Source: Variovorax paradoxus | GTDB taxonomy: Bacteria > Pseudomonadota > Gammaproteobacteria > Burkholderiales > Burkholderiaceae_C | Assembly: GCA_016806145.1 (NCBI GenBank) | Contig: CP063166.1 | Coordinates: forward strand, 1,674,001 to 1,738,000 | Direction: 5' to 3' | DNA length: 64,000 bases | Shown here: piece after piece, positions 27,808 to 37,350 of the stretch | Position numbering within the stretch: the stretch's first letter is position 1 | How the letters are laid out: the number at the start of each line of letters is the position of its first letter | Made by a program: the position numbers and the translations under genes | Notes under the pieces: generated by a model | Database searches by the model: none | What the model saw: only the letters and a program-made list of their open reading frames with translations | Told to the model about the DNA's origin: nothing

Positions 27808-28737
27808 ATGGACATTTTGCTGCAGCAGATCATCAACGGTCTGGTTCTCGGCAGCATGTACGCCTTGATAGCCTTGGGCTACACCATGGTGTACGGCATC
27901 ATCAATCTGATCAATTTCGCGCACGGTGAAGTGCTCATGGTGGGGGCGCTCACGAGCTGGTCCATCATCGGGCTCATGCAGTCGTCGATGCCCGGCACGC
28001 CGGGCTGGCTGATATTGATCATCGCGCTGATCATCGCGTGCGTCGTCGCGGCCACGCTGAACTTCGTGATCGAGAAGGTCGCCTACCGGCCGCTGCGCAA
28101 CTCGCCCAAGCTCGCACCGCTGATCACCGCCATCGGCATGTCGATCCTGCTGCAGACGCTGGCGATGATCATCTGGAAGCCCACCAACAAGGCCTACCCG
28201 ACCCTGCTGCCCTCGGACCCCATCCACATCGCCGGCGCCGTCATCTCGCCGACGCAGGTGATGATCCTCGGCGTCACGGCCGTCTCGCTGGCCATCCTCA
28301 TGTGGCTGGTCAATTACACGAAGCTCGGCCGCGCGATGCGCGCCACCGCCGAGAACCCGCGCGTGGCCGCGCTGATGGGCATCCGCCCCGACATGGTCAT
28401 CTCGGCCACCTTCATCATCGGTGCCGTGCTCGCGGCCATCGCGGGCGTCATGTACGCCTCCAACTACGGCATCGCGCAGCACGCCATGGGCTTTTTGCCC
28501 GGCCTCAAGGCCTTCACCGCGGCCGTGTTCGGCGGCATCGGCAACCTCGCGGGCGCGGTCGTCGGCGGCCTGCTGCTGGGGCTCATCGAAGCCATCGGCT
28601 CGGGCTACATCGGCACCCTCACCGGTGGCGTGCTCGGCAGCAACTACAGCGACATCTTCGCGTTCATCGTGCTGATCGTGATGCTCACGCTGCGCCCGGC
28701 CGGCCTGCTCGGCGAACGCGTGGCCGATCGCGCCTGA
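27808..28737 (+). CDS. livH: Branched-chain amino acid ABC transporter permease LivH
   Basis: 309 aa inner-membrane permease with about eight helices. It opens with LLQQIINGLVLGSMYALIAL and contains NFAHGEVLMVGA, both typical for LivH, and the coupling segment GRAMRATAENPRVAALMGI. Pairs with LivM to import leucine, isoleucine and valine or related amides. First gene of livHMGF; no livJ/K binding protein is present here. The ATG at 27808 has GAGG upstream. Confidence 0.95.
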   Translation: MDILLQQIINGLVLGSMYALIALGYTMVYGIINLINFAHGEVLMVGALTSWSIIGLMQSSMPGTPGWLILIIALIIACVVAATLNFVIEKVAYRPLRNSPKLAPLITAIGMSILLQTLAMIIWKPTNKAYPTLLPSDPIHIAGAVISPTQVMILGVTAVSLAILMWLVNYTKLGRAMRATAENPRVAALMGIRPDMVISATFIIGAVLAAIAGVMYASNYGIAQHAMGFLPGLKAFTAAVFGGIGNLAGAVVGGLLLGLIEAIGSGYIGTLTGGVLGSNYSDIFAFIVLIVMLTLRPAGLLGERVADRA

Positions 28738-28751
28738 AGGAGCTTGCCATC

Positions 28752-29960
28752 ATGAAGAACAGCAAGAACCTCGCGCTCTACCTGGTCGGCGTCATCGCCG
28801 TGCTCGCGCTGCCGCTGCTGCTGCAAAGCCAGGGCAACGCCTGGGTGCGCATCGCCGACATCGCACTGCTCTACGTGCTGCTCGCACTGGGCCTGAACAT
28901 CGTGGTCGGCTACGCCGGCCTGCTCGACCTGGGCTACGTCGCCTTCTTCGCGGTCGGCGCCTACCTCTACGCCCTCATGGGCTCGGGCCACCTGTCGGAG
29001 ACCTTCGAGTGGTTCAAGGCCACCTTCCCGAACGGCCTGCACACCTCGCTGCTGATCGTGATACCGCTGGCCTTCGTGTTCGCGGCGCTGCTCGGCGTGC
29101 TGCTGGGTGCGCCCACGCTCAAGCTGCGCGGCGACTACCTCGCGATCGTCACGCTGGGCTTCGGTGAAATCATCCGCGTGTTCCTGAACAACCTCGACCA
29201 GCCGATCAACATCACGAACGGTCCCAAGGGCATCACCTCGATCGACTCGATCAAGTTCTGGGGCCTGGACCTGGGCAAGGCCTGGAAGTTCGACGGCTTC
29301 ACCATCTCCTCGGTCACGCTGTACTACTACCTGTTCCTCGCACTGGTGGTGGTCACCATCGTGATCTCGCACCGCCTGCAGGTCTCGCGCATCGGCCGCG
29401 CCTGGATGGCGATCCGCGAGGACGAGATCGCCGCCAAGGCGATGGGCATCAACACCCGCAACATGAAGCTGCTGGCCTTCGGCATGGGCGCGAGCTTCGG
29501 CGGCGTGTCGGGTTCCATGTTCGCGGCCTTCCAGGGCTTCGTCTCGCCCGAGTCGTTCAGCCTCATGGAGTCGGTGATGATCGTCGCCATGGTCGTGCTC
29601 GGCGGCATCGGCCACCTGCCCGGCGTGATCCTGGGTGCCGTGCTGCTGGCGGCCCTGCCCGAGGTGCTGCGCTATGTCGCCGGCCCGCTGCAGGCGCTGA
29701 CCGACGGGCGCCTCGACGCTTCCATCCTGCGCCAGCTGTTCATCGCGCTGGCCATGATCGTCATCATGCTGGTGCGCCCGCGCGGCCTGTGGCCCTCGCC
29801 CGAGCACGGCAAGACGCTCCAGCGCAAGGGCGGCGTGCCGGTCGATCCGGCCCATGCCGCCGTGGCGCCGGGCTCGCTGCAGACCCACGCACCGGGCGTC
29901 GACACCCCGGCCGACGAGCTGCCCGGTGCGGCCTCGCGTCCCATGTCGATCAATCCGTGA
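28752..29960 (+). CDS. livM: Branched-chain amino acid ABC transporter permease LivM
   Basis: 402 aa, eight to nine membrane helices. Contains GLNIVVGYAGLLDLGYVAFFAVGAY and the coupling block GRAWMAIREDEIAAKAMGIN, in two separate regions, as in LivM. A hydrophilic tail of about 50 residues after LVRPRGLWPSPEHG is Pro/Ala rich. Starts 14 nt after livH. Confidence 0.95.
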   Translation: MKNSKNLALYLVGVIAVLALPLLLQSQGNAWVRIADIALLYVLLALGLNIVVGYAGLLDLGYVAFFAVGAYLYALMGSGHLSETFEWFKATFPNGLHTSLLIVIPLAFVFAALLGVLLGAPTLKLRGDYLAIVTLGFGEIIRVFLNNLDQPINITNGPKGITSIDSIKFWGLDLGKAWKFDGFTISSVTLYYYLFLALVVVTIVISHRLQVSRIGRAWMAIREDEIAAKAMGINTRNMKLLAFGMGASFGGVSGSMFAAFQGFVSPESFSLMESVMIVAMVVLGGIGHLPGVILGAVLLAALPEVLRYVAGPLQALTDGRLDASILRQLFIALAMIVIMLVRPRGLWPSPEHGKTLQRKGGVPVDPAHAAVAPGSLQTHAPGVDTPADELPGAASRPMSINP

Positions 29961-29977
29961 GCGAGGAGACGCATCCC

Positions 29978-30754
29978 ATGAGCAAGGCAGACACCATCCT
30001 CGACGTTCGCGGCATCTCCAAGCGCTTCGGCGGCCTGCAGGCCCTGTCCGACGTCGGCATCACCATCCAGCGCGGCCAGGTCTATGGCCTGATCGGCCCT
30101 AACGGCGCCGGCAAGACCACCTTCTTCAACGTCATCACCGGGCTCTACACGCCCGACAGCGGCAGCTTCGAGCTCGCCGGCAAGCCCTACCAGCCCACGG
30201 CCGTGCACGAGGTGGCCAAGGCCGGCATCGCGCGCACCTTCCAGAACATCCGCCTGTTCGCCGAGATGACGGCGCTCGAGAACGTGATGGTCGGTCGCCA
30301 CATCCGCACCCGCTCCGGCGTGGTCGGCGCGATGCTGCGCACCAGTTCCTTCAAGGCCGAAGAGAAAGCCATTGCGCAACGCGCGCAGGAACTGCTCGAC
30401 TACGTGGGCATCGGCAAGTTCGCCGACTACAAGGCGCGCACCCTGAGCTACGGCGACCAGCGCCGCCTGGAGATCGCGCGCGCCCTGGCCACCGACCCGC
30501 AGCTCATCGCGCTGGACGAGCCCGCGGCCGGCATGAACATGACCGAGAAGGTCCAGCTGCGCGAGCTGATCGACCGCATCCGCCGCGACGACCGCACGAT
30601 CCTGATCATCGAGCACGACGTGAAGCTGATCATGGGCCTGTGCGATCGCGTCACGGTGCTCGACTACGGCAAGCAGATCGCTGAAGGCACGCCGGCGGAC
30701 GTACAGAAGAACGAAAAGGTGATCGAGGCTTACCTCGGCACCGGAGGACATTGA
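29978..30754 (+). CDS. livG: Branched-chain amino acid ABC transporter ATPase LivG
   Basis: 258 aa. Walker A GPNGAGKTT near residue 42; LivG-specific segment GIARTFQNIRLFAEMTALEN; LSYGDQRRLEIARALAT signature; Walker B LIALDEPAAGMN; His-loop IIEHDVKLIMG. One of two ATPases driving LivHM. Starts 17 nt after livM behind a GAGGAG site and ends one base before livF. Confidence 0.96.
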   Translation: MSKADTILDVRGISKRFGGLQALSDVGITIQRGQVYGLIGPNGAGKTTFFNVITGLYTPDSGSFELAGKPYQPTAVHEVAKAGIARTFQNIRLFAEMTALENVMVGRHIRTRSGVVGAMLRTSSFKAEEKAIAQRAQELLDYVGIGKFADYKARTLSYGDQRRLEIARALATDPQLIALDEPAAGMNMTEKVQLRELIDRIRRDDRTILIIEHDVKLIMGLCDRVTVLDYGKQIAEGTPADVQKNEKVIEAYLGTGGH

Positions 30755-30755
30755 G

Positions 30756-31532
30756 ATGAGCGCAGCAGTGCAAACCCAAGAGGAAGTCGCGGCGGGCGCT
30801 TCGCAACGCAAGGCCGCGGGCAAGGTGTTGCTCAAGGTCAGCGGCCTGAAGGTGGGCTATGGCGGCATCCAGGCCGTCAAGGGCGTGGACTTCGAGGTCC
30901 GCGAGGGCGAGCTGGTCTCGCTGATCGGCTCCAACGGCGCGGGCAAGACCACCACCATGAAGGCGATCACCGGCACGCTGCCCGCGGGCGCGGGCGACAT
31001 CGAGTTCCTGGGCCGCAGCATCAAGGGGCGCGGCGCCTGGGACCTGGTGGGCGAGGGCCTGGTGATGGTGCCCGAGGGCCGCGGCGTGTTCACGCGCATG
31101 ACGATCACCGAGAACCTGCAGATCGGCGCCTACATCCGCAAGGACAAGGCCGGCATCGCGAGCGACATGGAGCGCGTGTTCGTGACCTTCCCGCGGCTGC
31201 GCGAGCGCAAGGACCAGCTGGCCGGCACGATGTCGGGCGGCGAGCAGCAGATGCTGGCCATGGGCCGCGCGCTGATGGCGCGCCCCAAGGTGCTGCTGCT
31301 GGACGAACCCACCATGGGCCTGTCGCCGATCATGTGCGACAAGATCTTCGAGGTGGTGCAGGCCGTGGCCGCGCAGGGCGTGACCATCCTGCTGGTCGAG
31401 CAGAACGCCAACCGCGCGCTGCAGCTGGCCGACCGCGGCTACGTGATGGAGTCGGGCCTGATCACCATGTCGGGCGATGCCAAGGGGCTGCTGAGCGATC
31501 CGAAGGTGCGTGCGGCGTACCTGGGCGAGTAG
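30756..31532 (+). CDS. livF: Branched-chain amino acid ABC transporter ATPase LivF
   Basis: 258 aa with an N-terminal extension of about 22 residues before the core KVLLKVSGLKVGYGG. Walker A GSNGAGKTT; EGRGVFTRMTITENL, typical of LivF; signature MSGGEQQMLAMGRALM; Walker B VLLLDEPTMGLSP. Last gene of the operon, followed by a terminator-like hairpin. Confidence 0.96.
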   Translation: MSAAVQTQEEVAAGASQRKAAGKVLLKVSGLKVGYGGIQAVKGVDFEVREGELVSLIGSNGAGKTTTMKAITGTLPAGAGDIEFLGRSIKGRGAWDLVGEGLVMVPEGRGVFTRMTITENLQIGAYIRKDKAGIASDMERVFVTFPRLRERKDQLAGTMSGGEQQMLAMGRALMARPKVLLLDEPTMGLSPIMCDKIFEVVQAVAAQGVTILLVEQNANRALQLADRGYVMESGLITMSGDAKGLLSDPKVRAAYLGE

Positions 31533-31562
31533 GCGGCACGGCGGGCCTTTCGAGGCCACGCC

Positions 31563-31600
31563 AAAAAAAGGGCGGCGGTGCGAGGCACCGGCCGCCCTTT
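31563..31600. terminator. Shared terminator between livF and a convergent Bug gene
   Basis: AAAGGGCGGC and GCCGCCCTTT arms with GGTGC/GCACC inside. Seven Ts follow on the minus strand, so it serves the minus-strand gene best and livF more weakly. Confidence 0.8.
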
Positions 31601-31617
31601 GTCTTGTGGGTGCGAGC

Positions 31618-32601
31618 TCAGTCGACCTTCGCGCCCGTGGCCTTCACCACCTGCTCGTACTTGCCGAGCTCGCTCTTCATGAAGGCGCCGAACTGCGCGG
31701 GCGTGCTGGCCACCGGCTCCGCCAGCAGCAGCGCGAAGCGCGACTTCGTCTCCGGCGCGTTCAGCGCATCGACGAAGGCATGGTTGAGCTTGGCGATCAC
31801 GTCCGGCGGCGTATGGGCCGGCGCGACCAGGCCCCACCAGGTGTCGATCGAGAAGTCCTTGAGCGTGTCCGACACCGGCGGCACCTCGGGCAGGGCGCTG
31901 CTGCGCTGCAGGGTGGTCACGGCGATCGCCTTGAGCTTGCCCGAGCGGATGTTGGGCGCGGCGGTGGCGAGGTTGTCGAAGTTGAAGTCGACCTGGCCCG
32001 ACACCAGCGCGAGTTGCGCCGGGTTGCCGCCGTTGTAGGGGATGTGCACCGCGAAGATGCCGGCCGCCTTCTTGAACATCTCGCCCGCCAGATGGCCGGC
32101 GCTGCCGTTGCCGCCGCTGCCGTAGTTGAGCTTGCCGGGGTTGGCCCGGGCGTAGGCGATCAGGTCCTTGAGCGTGGCGATCTTCAGGCGCTGCGCGGTC
32201 TCGGCGTTCATCACCAGCACGTTGGGCACGCGGACCATCTGCGTGATCGGCGCGAAGTCGGTCGCCGCGTTGAACGGCATCTTGCTGTAGAGCCAGGGGT
32301 TCACCGCATTGGTGGCGGTGGCCGCGATGCCGATGGTCAGGCCGTCGGGCGCGGCCTTGGCGACGATGTCGGCGCCGATGTTGCCGCCCGCGCCGGGCTT
32401 GTTGTCGATGATCACCGGGCCGCCGAGCGTGTCGCGCACGCGTTCGGCCAGCGCGCGCGCCGTCACGTCGATGGGGCCGCCGGCCGCGTAGGGCACGACG
32501 AGGCGGATCGGGCGCTGCTGCTGGGCCAGGACGGGGGCGCCGGTAGCCAGGGCGAGCGTGGAGAGGGCGAGGGTGCCGAGGAAGGTCTTGCGGGTTGTCA
32601 T
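31618..32601 (-). CDS. Bug-family (TctC) tripartite tricarboxylate receptor
   Basis: 327 aa periplasmic solute receptor. Signal peptide with cleavage after VLA near residue 26. Bug hallmarks: RPIRLVVPYAAGGPIDVTAR near the mature start, ENKPGAGG-like IDNKPGAGGNIGAD, and VHIPYNGGNPAQLALVSGQ. No TctA/TctB membrane genes lie nearby, so it is an orphan receptor that must share a permease or act in sensing. Ligands of this family are carboxylates. Confidence 0.92.
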   Translation of the reverse strand: MTTRKTFLGTLALSTLALATGAPVLAQQQRPIRLVVPYAAGGPIDVTARALAERVRDTLGGPVIIDNKPGAGGNIGADIVAKAAPDGLTIGIAATATNAVNPWLYSKMPFNAATDFAPITQMVRVPNVLVMNAETAQRLKIATLKDLIAYARANPGKLNYGSGGNGSAGHLAGEMFKKAAGIFAVHIPYNGGNPAQLALVSGQVDFNFDNLATAAPNIRSGKLKAIAVTTLQRSSALPEVPPVSDTLKDFSIDTWWGLVAPAHTPPDVIAKLNHAFVDALNAPETKSRFALLLAEPVASTPAQFGAFMKSELGKYEQVVKATGAKVD

Positions 32602-32674
32602 GCCCCGGATTGTCGGCGCGCCGCGCGGCGCTTGCAGCGTGGCTATCCCTAGCCGGTGCGCCGGGCCACCGGCT

Positions 32675-33739
32675 TCAGGGCAGTGCCTTGTCGGCCTCGG
32701 TGGTGAACGCGTCGGCGAAGAACTCTTCCTCAGGCAGGCCCGCGAGCGCCACGTAGTCGCGCTTGGCCGAGTCGACCACGATCGGCGCGCCACAGGCATA
32801 GACCTGGTGGCCCGAAAGGTCGGCGAAGTCTTCCAGCACCGCGGCATGGACGAAGCCGGTGCGGCCGGTCCAGTTGTCCTCGGGCGTGGCATTGGAGATC
32901 ACGGGCACGTAGCGCAGGTTCGACATTTGCGCGAGCTGCTCGCGCACCCAGTCGTCCATGTAGAGGTCCTCGGGCCGGCGGCCGCCCCAGTAGAGCGTGG
33001 CGGGGCGGTCGATGGCCTTGAACTTCATGTGCTCGAGCAGCGCCTTGATCGGCGCGAAGCCCGTGCCCGAGGCCAGCAGGATCATCGGCTTGTCGGAATC
33101 CTCGCGCAGGAAGAAGCTGCCGTAAGGACCCTCGATGCGCAGGATCTCCTTCTCCTTCATGGTGAGGAACACGTGATCGGTGAACTTGCCACCCGGCAGG
33201 TGGCGCAGGTGCAGTTCGATGCCGGTGCCCGGCTCGCCCAGCGTGTGCGGCGCATTGGCCATCGAGTAGCTGCGGCGCGCGCCGTCGCGCAGGATGAATT
33301 CCACGTACTGCCCCGCGTAGAACTGCAGCGGCTCGCCGGCCGGCAGTTGCAGCCGCACCTGCATCACGTCGTGCGACTTGCGCGCGAGCGCGAGCACCCG
33401 CACCGGCATCTTGCGGATCGGGTGGGCGCCGGCCTCGGTCACCTGGCGCGATTCGAGCACCACGTCGCTGCGCGCGCGGGCGCAGCAGGTCAGCACGAAG
33501 CCCGCGAGTTGCTCTTCCGCGCTCAGCGCCTTGCTCTGGTGCGGGCCGAGCTCGACCTCGCCCGAGAGCTTGCGGCACTTGCACGAGCCGCAGGCGCCGT
33601 CCTTGCAGCCATACGGCAGGCCGATGCCCTGGCGGATGCCGGCAGCGAGGATGGTTTCGTCGCCTTGGGCCACGAAATGGCGGCCGCTGGGTTCGACGGT
33701 GATGGAAAAGCCCGCCTCATGCGGCGCTGCAACAGTCAT
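32675..33739 (-). CDS. 2Fe-2S ferredoxin/FAD-NAD(P)H reductase (CDP-glucoseen reductase-like)
   Basis: 354 aa electron-transfer protein. The N-terminal plant-type ferredoxin domain has cysteines 45, 50, 53 and 85 (GCKDGACGSCKC ... LTCCA). A FAD domain follows with RRSYSMANAP, then an NAD domain with LLASGTGFAPIKALLEHM and C-terminal VYACGAPIVV. The layout matches AscD/E3-type reductases and the reductase parts of multicomponent oxygenases. No oxygenase or CDP-sugar gene is adjacent, so the partner is unknown. Divergent from the epimerase-like gene with only 31 bp between. Confidence 0.88.
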   Translation of the reverse strand: MTVAAPHEAGFSITVEPSGRHFVAQGDETILAAGIRQGIGLPYGCKDGACGSCKCRKLSGEVELGPHQSKALSAEEQLAGFVLTCCARARSDVVLESRQVTEAGAHPIRKMPVRVLALARKSHDVMQVRLQLPAGEPLQFYAGQYVEFILRDGARRSYSMANAPHTLGEPGTGIELHLRHLPGGKFTDHVFLTMKEKEILRIEGPYGSFFLREDSDKPMILLASGTGFAPIKALLEHMKFKAIDRPATLYWGGRRPEDLYMDDWVREQLAQMSNLRYVPVISNATPEDNWTGRTGFVHAAVLEDFADLSGHQVYACGAPIVVDSAKRDYVALAGLPEEEFFADAFTTEADKALP

Positions 33740-33770
33740 CGGTATTCTTCGGCTTGGATCAGCCCGTTAC

Positions 33771-34739
33771 ATGGGGGCTGAAAAAGAAAAGGGAACCCGA
33801 ATTTTGCCTTCAATCCATAGCCCCTCCGGCGCGCTGCCGGCGCGCTTCCGCCGAGCGCGCCTTTTGATCGTCGGCTGCGGCGACGTCGGCCAGCGCGTGG
33901 CGCGCGATCTGCGCGGGCGCGTGTCGCTGGTGGCGCTCACCTCCTCGGCCGAGCGCGTGCCCGACCTGCGGTCCGCGGGCATCCGGCCGCTGATCGGCAA
34001 TCTCGACGATCCCAAGACCCTGCGCCGCCTGTCGGCGCTGGGCACGCGCGTGCTGCACCTGGCGCCGCCGCCGCGCGACAGCGGCTCGGCCTGGTGGCGC
34101 GACCAGCGCACCGCGGCGCTGGTGCGCGCGCTGCGGCTGCGTGCGCTGCCCGATGCGCTGGTCTACGGCTCGACCAGCGGCGTCTACGGCGATTGCGGCG
34201 GCGCGCGCGTGAGCGAGACCCGCACCGTGCGCCCCGACACGCCGCGCAGCCACCGGCGCGTCGATGCCGAGCGCGCCGTGCGCTGGTTCGGCCGCAGCAC
34301 GGGCGTGCGCGCCAGCATCCTGCGCATCCCGGGCATCTATGCGCCCGACCGCGAAGGCGGCACGCCGCGCCAGCGGCTGCAGCGCGGCACCCCGGTGCTG
34401 CGGCGCGAGGACGACGTCTACACCAGCCACATCCATGCCGACGACCTCGCGCGCGCCTGCATCGCGGCGCTGTTCCGCGGTCGGCCGCAGCGCATCGTGC
34501 ATGCTTCGGACGACACCGAGCTGCGCATGGGCGACTACATCGACCTCGCGGCCGACCTCTACGGCATGCCGCGCCCGCCGCGGGTGGCGCGCGAGGAGGC
34601 CGAACGTCAGCTGCCGCTGCAGCTGCTGAGCTTCATGGGCGAATCGCGCCGGCTCGACAACACGCGGCTCAAGCGCGAGCTGCGCGTGCGGCTCGCGCAT
34701 CCGACGGTGCATACCGGGCTGCGCGAGAACGCCGGCTAG
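33771..34739 (+). CDS. NAD(P)-binding epimerase/dehydratase-like protein
   Basis: 322 aa. Rossmann start RLLIVGCGDVGQRVARDL near residue 30, then YGSTSGVYGDCGG where a Tyr lies near the usual SDR active site, and PGIYAPDRE. Similar to extended-SDR proteins of the YeeZ group, whose function is not settled. The last 4 nt overlap the end of the convergent TonB receptor gene (CTAG shared by both stops). The start chosen lies after the promoter space; a later start near the Rossmann strand is possible. Confidence 0.82.
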   Translation: MGAEKEKGTRILPSIHSPSGALPARFRRARLLIVGCGDVGQRVARDLRGRVSLVALTSSAERVPDLRSAGIRPLIGNLDDPKTLRRLSALGTRVLHLAPPPRDSGSAWWRDQRTAALVRALRLRALPDALVYGSTSGVYGDCGGARVSETRTVRPDTPRSHRRVDAERAVRWFGRSTGVRASILRIPGIYAPDREGGTPRQRLQRGTPVLRREDDVYTSHIHADDLARACIAALFRGRPQRIVHASDDTELRMGDYIDLAADLYGMPRPPRVAREEAERQLPLQLLSFMGESRRLDNTRLKRELRVRLAHPTVHTGLRENAG

Positions 34740-37258
34740 AACTTGTACTGCAGCTTCAGCCACGCATTGCGCGGCGTGCCTTCGGTGTAGCCGTTGTAGC
34801 CGCCGAGCCCCGCGTAGTAGCGCTTGCCGCCGAGGTTCTCGATGTTGAGGCTCGCGCTCAGCTGCCGGCTGAACTCGTAGCGCGCCATCAGGCCGATCAG
34901 CGTCACGCTGCCCTGGGTGGCGCGGCCGAGGCCGTAGCTCTCGTCGAAGTAGATGCCGTTCTGGTAGCTCAGGCTGCCGCCCAGCGTGAGCCGGCTCCAG
35001 TCGCCGGGCAGGCGGTAGCTGGTCGAGATGCGCAGCATGCGGCGCGGCAGGGCGGTGTTGAGCAGCGCGCCTTCGGCATCGCGCTTGGCGTTGTAGGTGT
35101 AGCCGCCCATGAGCTGCCAGCCCTTCGCGAGTTCGCCCGACACCGTGGCCTCGAAGCCCTTGGTGCGCGCGCCCTTCACGGCGCGCATCGGAATCGTGCC
35201 GTCCGCCAGCGGCGGTGCGCCGGGGATCTCCACCGCCAGGTTGTCTTCCTCGGTGCGGAACACCGCGAAGCTGGTGTTGAGCCTGCCGTCGAGGTGCTCG
35301 CCCTTCAGGCCCAGCTCGATGTTGTGGCCGCGCTTCGGATCGAGCACGTTGTTGTTCGTGTCCTTGGACGTGTTGGGCTGGAAGATGTCGGTGTAGCTCG
35401 CATAGGCCGAGAACGCCCGGCTCAGGTCGTAGACCACGCCCACGTAGGGCGTGAACACGCCGTTCTCGCGCTGCAGCGGCGTGTCGGTGGTGCTCTGGAC
35501 GCCATCGGCCCAGTTGGTCGACGTGCCCCGGTTGCGGTACCAGGTGACCCGGCCGCCGACGATGACGGCCAGCTCGTCGGTCGGCCGCAGTCGCACCGAG
35601 CCGTAGAGCGCGCGCTGCTGCGTCTGCTCGCCGAAGCGGAAGTTCGGGTGGATGAACGCGGGCCGCGGCGCGGCCGCGATGCCGTAGAGCGCGACCGGCA
35701 CCTGGTCCGAGCCCTCGGGGCTCGCGCTGCTGCCGAACACCGAGTAGCTGTAGCGGTTCACGTTGAGGCCGAAGCTGGCCTGGTGCGTGCGGCCGAACAG
35801 CTCGAAGGGCCCGGTGGCATAGAGGTCGAACGACTTGTTGCGGCCCTTGGCCGGGTTGTAGCCGCGGTCGAGCACGCCCTCCTGGGTCAGCGGATCGAAG
35901 GTCGAGGGATAGAGCCAGAGGTCGCCGCCGGCGCGCTCGCGCTGGTTCTTCACGCTGGCCGCCTCGGCCTTCACGCGCCAGCCGTTGTCCAGCCGGTGCT
36001 CGAGGTTCAGGAACACGCGATCGGTGGTCATGTTCCAGTAGCTCCAGGGTGCGCTGGAGTTGAAGGACACGGGCAGCCGCGTGCGCGAGCCGTCGGCGTA
36101 GAACAGCGGCGACTGTCCGAAGTTGGCTCCCGTGATCGCGTTCTTCTGGTATTCGTAGCCCAGCGCCACCGTCGTGCGCGGCGCGATGTCGGCCTCGACC
36201 ACGCCGTAGAACAAGTCCTGCCGGCGCTGCTTGTCGTCGGTGAAGGTGTCGCCGTCGGAGCGCGAGGCCACCACGCGCCCGCGCAGCGTGCCCGCCTCGT
36301 TGAGCTTGCCGCCGATGTCCGCCTCGGCGCCGTAGCGGTTCCACGAGCCGAAGCCGCCCTGCACGTAGCCCGACAGCTCGGTGGTGGGCCGCTTGCGCAC
36401 CAGGTTGATCGAACCGCCCGGCGTGCCCACGCCGTTGAGCAGGCCGGCCGCGCCGCGCACGACCTCCACGCGGTCGTACATCGCGGTGCCGACCATGCTC
36501 GGCTCGCCGGCCACGCTGGCGAAGGCCAGCGTCGGGATGCCGTCGATCATCTGGCTCAGCTCGAAGCCGCGCGAGGTGAAGCTCACGCGCTCGTCGAGCC
36601 GGTCGGCGACGATGCCCGGCGTCTGGCGCAGCACGTCGTCGAGCGAGACCAGGTTCTGGTCCTCGATCTGCTGGCGCGTGACCACGCTGACCGATTGCGG
36701 CGTCTGGCGCAGCGTCAGGTCCATGCGCGTGCCGGCGCCGGTGATCCGGGCGGTGTAGGAGCCCGTGCCCTCGGTGGTGGCGCTGGCGTCGGTCGGCGCG
36801 GTCACGGTGACGGGCGCGAGTTCGCCGGCGCCGGCGTCCTGCGCCGGCCGCTGCACGACGAAGCCGCCTTCGGAGCGGCGCGCGACCAGCCCGCTGCCGG
36901 CCAGTACCCGCGTCAGCGCCTGTTCGACGCTGAGGGCACCGCTGAGCGCGGGCGCGCCGCGGCCTGCCACCAGGGCCGGGCTGAACAGCACCTGCATGCG
37001 GGCCTGCTGGCCGATCTGCGTGAGGGCCTGGCCCAGCGTGCCGGCCTCGACCCGGAACGTGACCACGGGCGTGGCCTGAGCCTGCGCGTGGACCGCGGCC
37101 GGGCCGGCGAACAGGGCCGCCAGCACGAGGGCCAGCGCCCCCTGGCGTGCGGATGGCGGCAACGAACCGGACGGCGGGCCGGGGTGGCGCGCCGAAGTTG
37201 CGCCCCCGATGGCGCGGGCGACGCGGGCGGCGCGGGTGGCGGTGCCACGGACTGTCAT
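34736..37258 (-). CDS. TonB-dependent siderophore receptor with signalling domain
   Basis: 840 aa outer-membrane transporter. A long leader ends near residue 60 (AAVHAQA), followed by a secretin/TonB short N-terminal (STN) signalling domain at about 65-117 (FRVEAGTLGQALTQIGQQA). The plug (TPQSVSVVTRQQIEDQNL; VEVVRGAAGLLNGVGTPGG) and a 22-strand barrel end in the terminal Phe. The STN domain marks a receptor that signals to the FecR/FecI pair encoded just upstream. Probable substrate: a ferric siderophore of the FpvA/FoxA kind; exact ligand unknown. Confidence 0.94.
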   Translation of the reverse strand: MTVRGTATRAARVARAIGGATSARHPGPPSGSLPPSARQGALALVLAALFAGPAAVHAQAQATPVVTFRVEAGTLGQALTQIGQQARMQVLFSPALVAGRGAPALSGALSVEQALTRVLAGSGLVARRSEGGFVVQRPAQDAGAGELAPVTVTAPTDASATTEGTGSYTARITGAGTRMDLTLRQTPQSVSVVTRQQIEDQNLVSLDDVLRQTPGIVADRLDERVSFTSRGFELSQMIDGIPTLAFASVAGEPSMVGTAMYDRVEVVRGAAGLLNGVGTPGGSINLVRKRPTTELSGYVQGGFGSWNRYGAEADIGGKLNEAGTLRGRVVASRSDGDTFTDDKQRRQDLFYGVVEADIAPRTTVALGYEYQKNAITGANFGQSPLFYADGSRTRLPVSFNSSAPWSYWNMTTDRVFLNLEHRLDNGWRVKAEAASVKNQRERAGGDLWLYPSTFDPLTQEGVLDRGYNPAKGRNKSFDLYATGPFELFGRTHQASFGLNVNRYSYSVFGSSASPEGSDQVPVALYGIAAAPRPAFIHPNFRFGEQTQQRALYGSVRLRPTDELAVIVGGRVTWYRNRGTSTNWADGVQSTTDTPLQRENGVFTPYVGVVYDLSRAFSAYASYTDIFQPNTSKDTNNNVLDPKRGHNIELGLKGEHLDGRLNTSFAVFRTEEDNLAVEIPGAPPLADGTIPMRAVKGARTKGFEATVSGELAKGWQLMGGYTYNAKRDAEGALLNTALPRRMLRISTSYRLPGDWSRLTLGGSLSYQNGIYFDESYGLGRATQGSVTLIGLMARYEFSRQLSASLNIENLGGKRYYAGLGGYNGYTEGTPRNAWLKLQYKF

Positions 37259-37350
37259 GCTTTCTCCTCCAGGTAAGACAAGGTGCTTACCTGTCTAGAC
37301 GTGCCAGTCGCGCGCACCCGAATGCCGGGCCGAAAAAATAATCGAGCGGC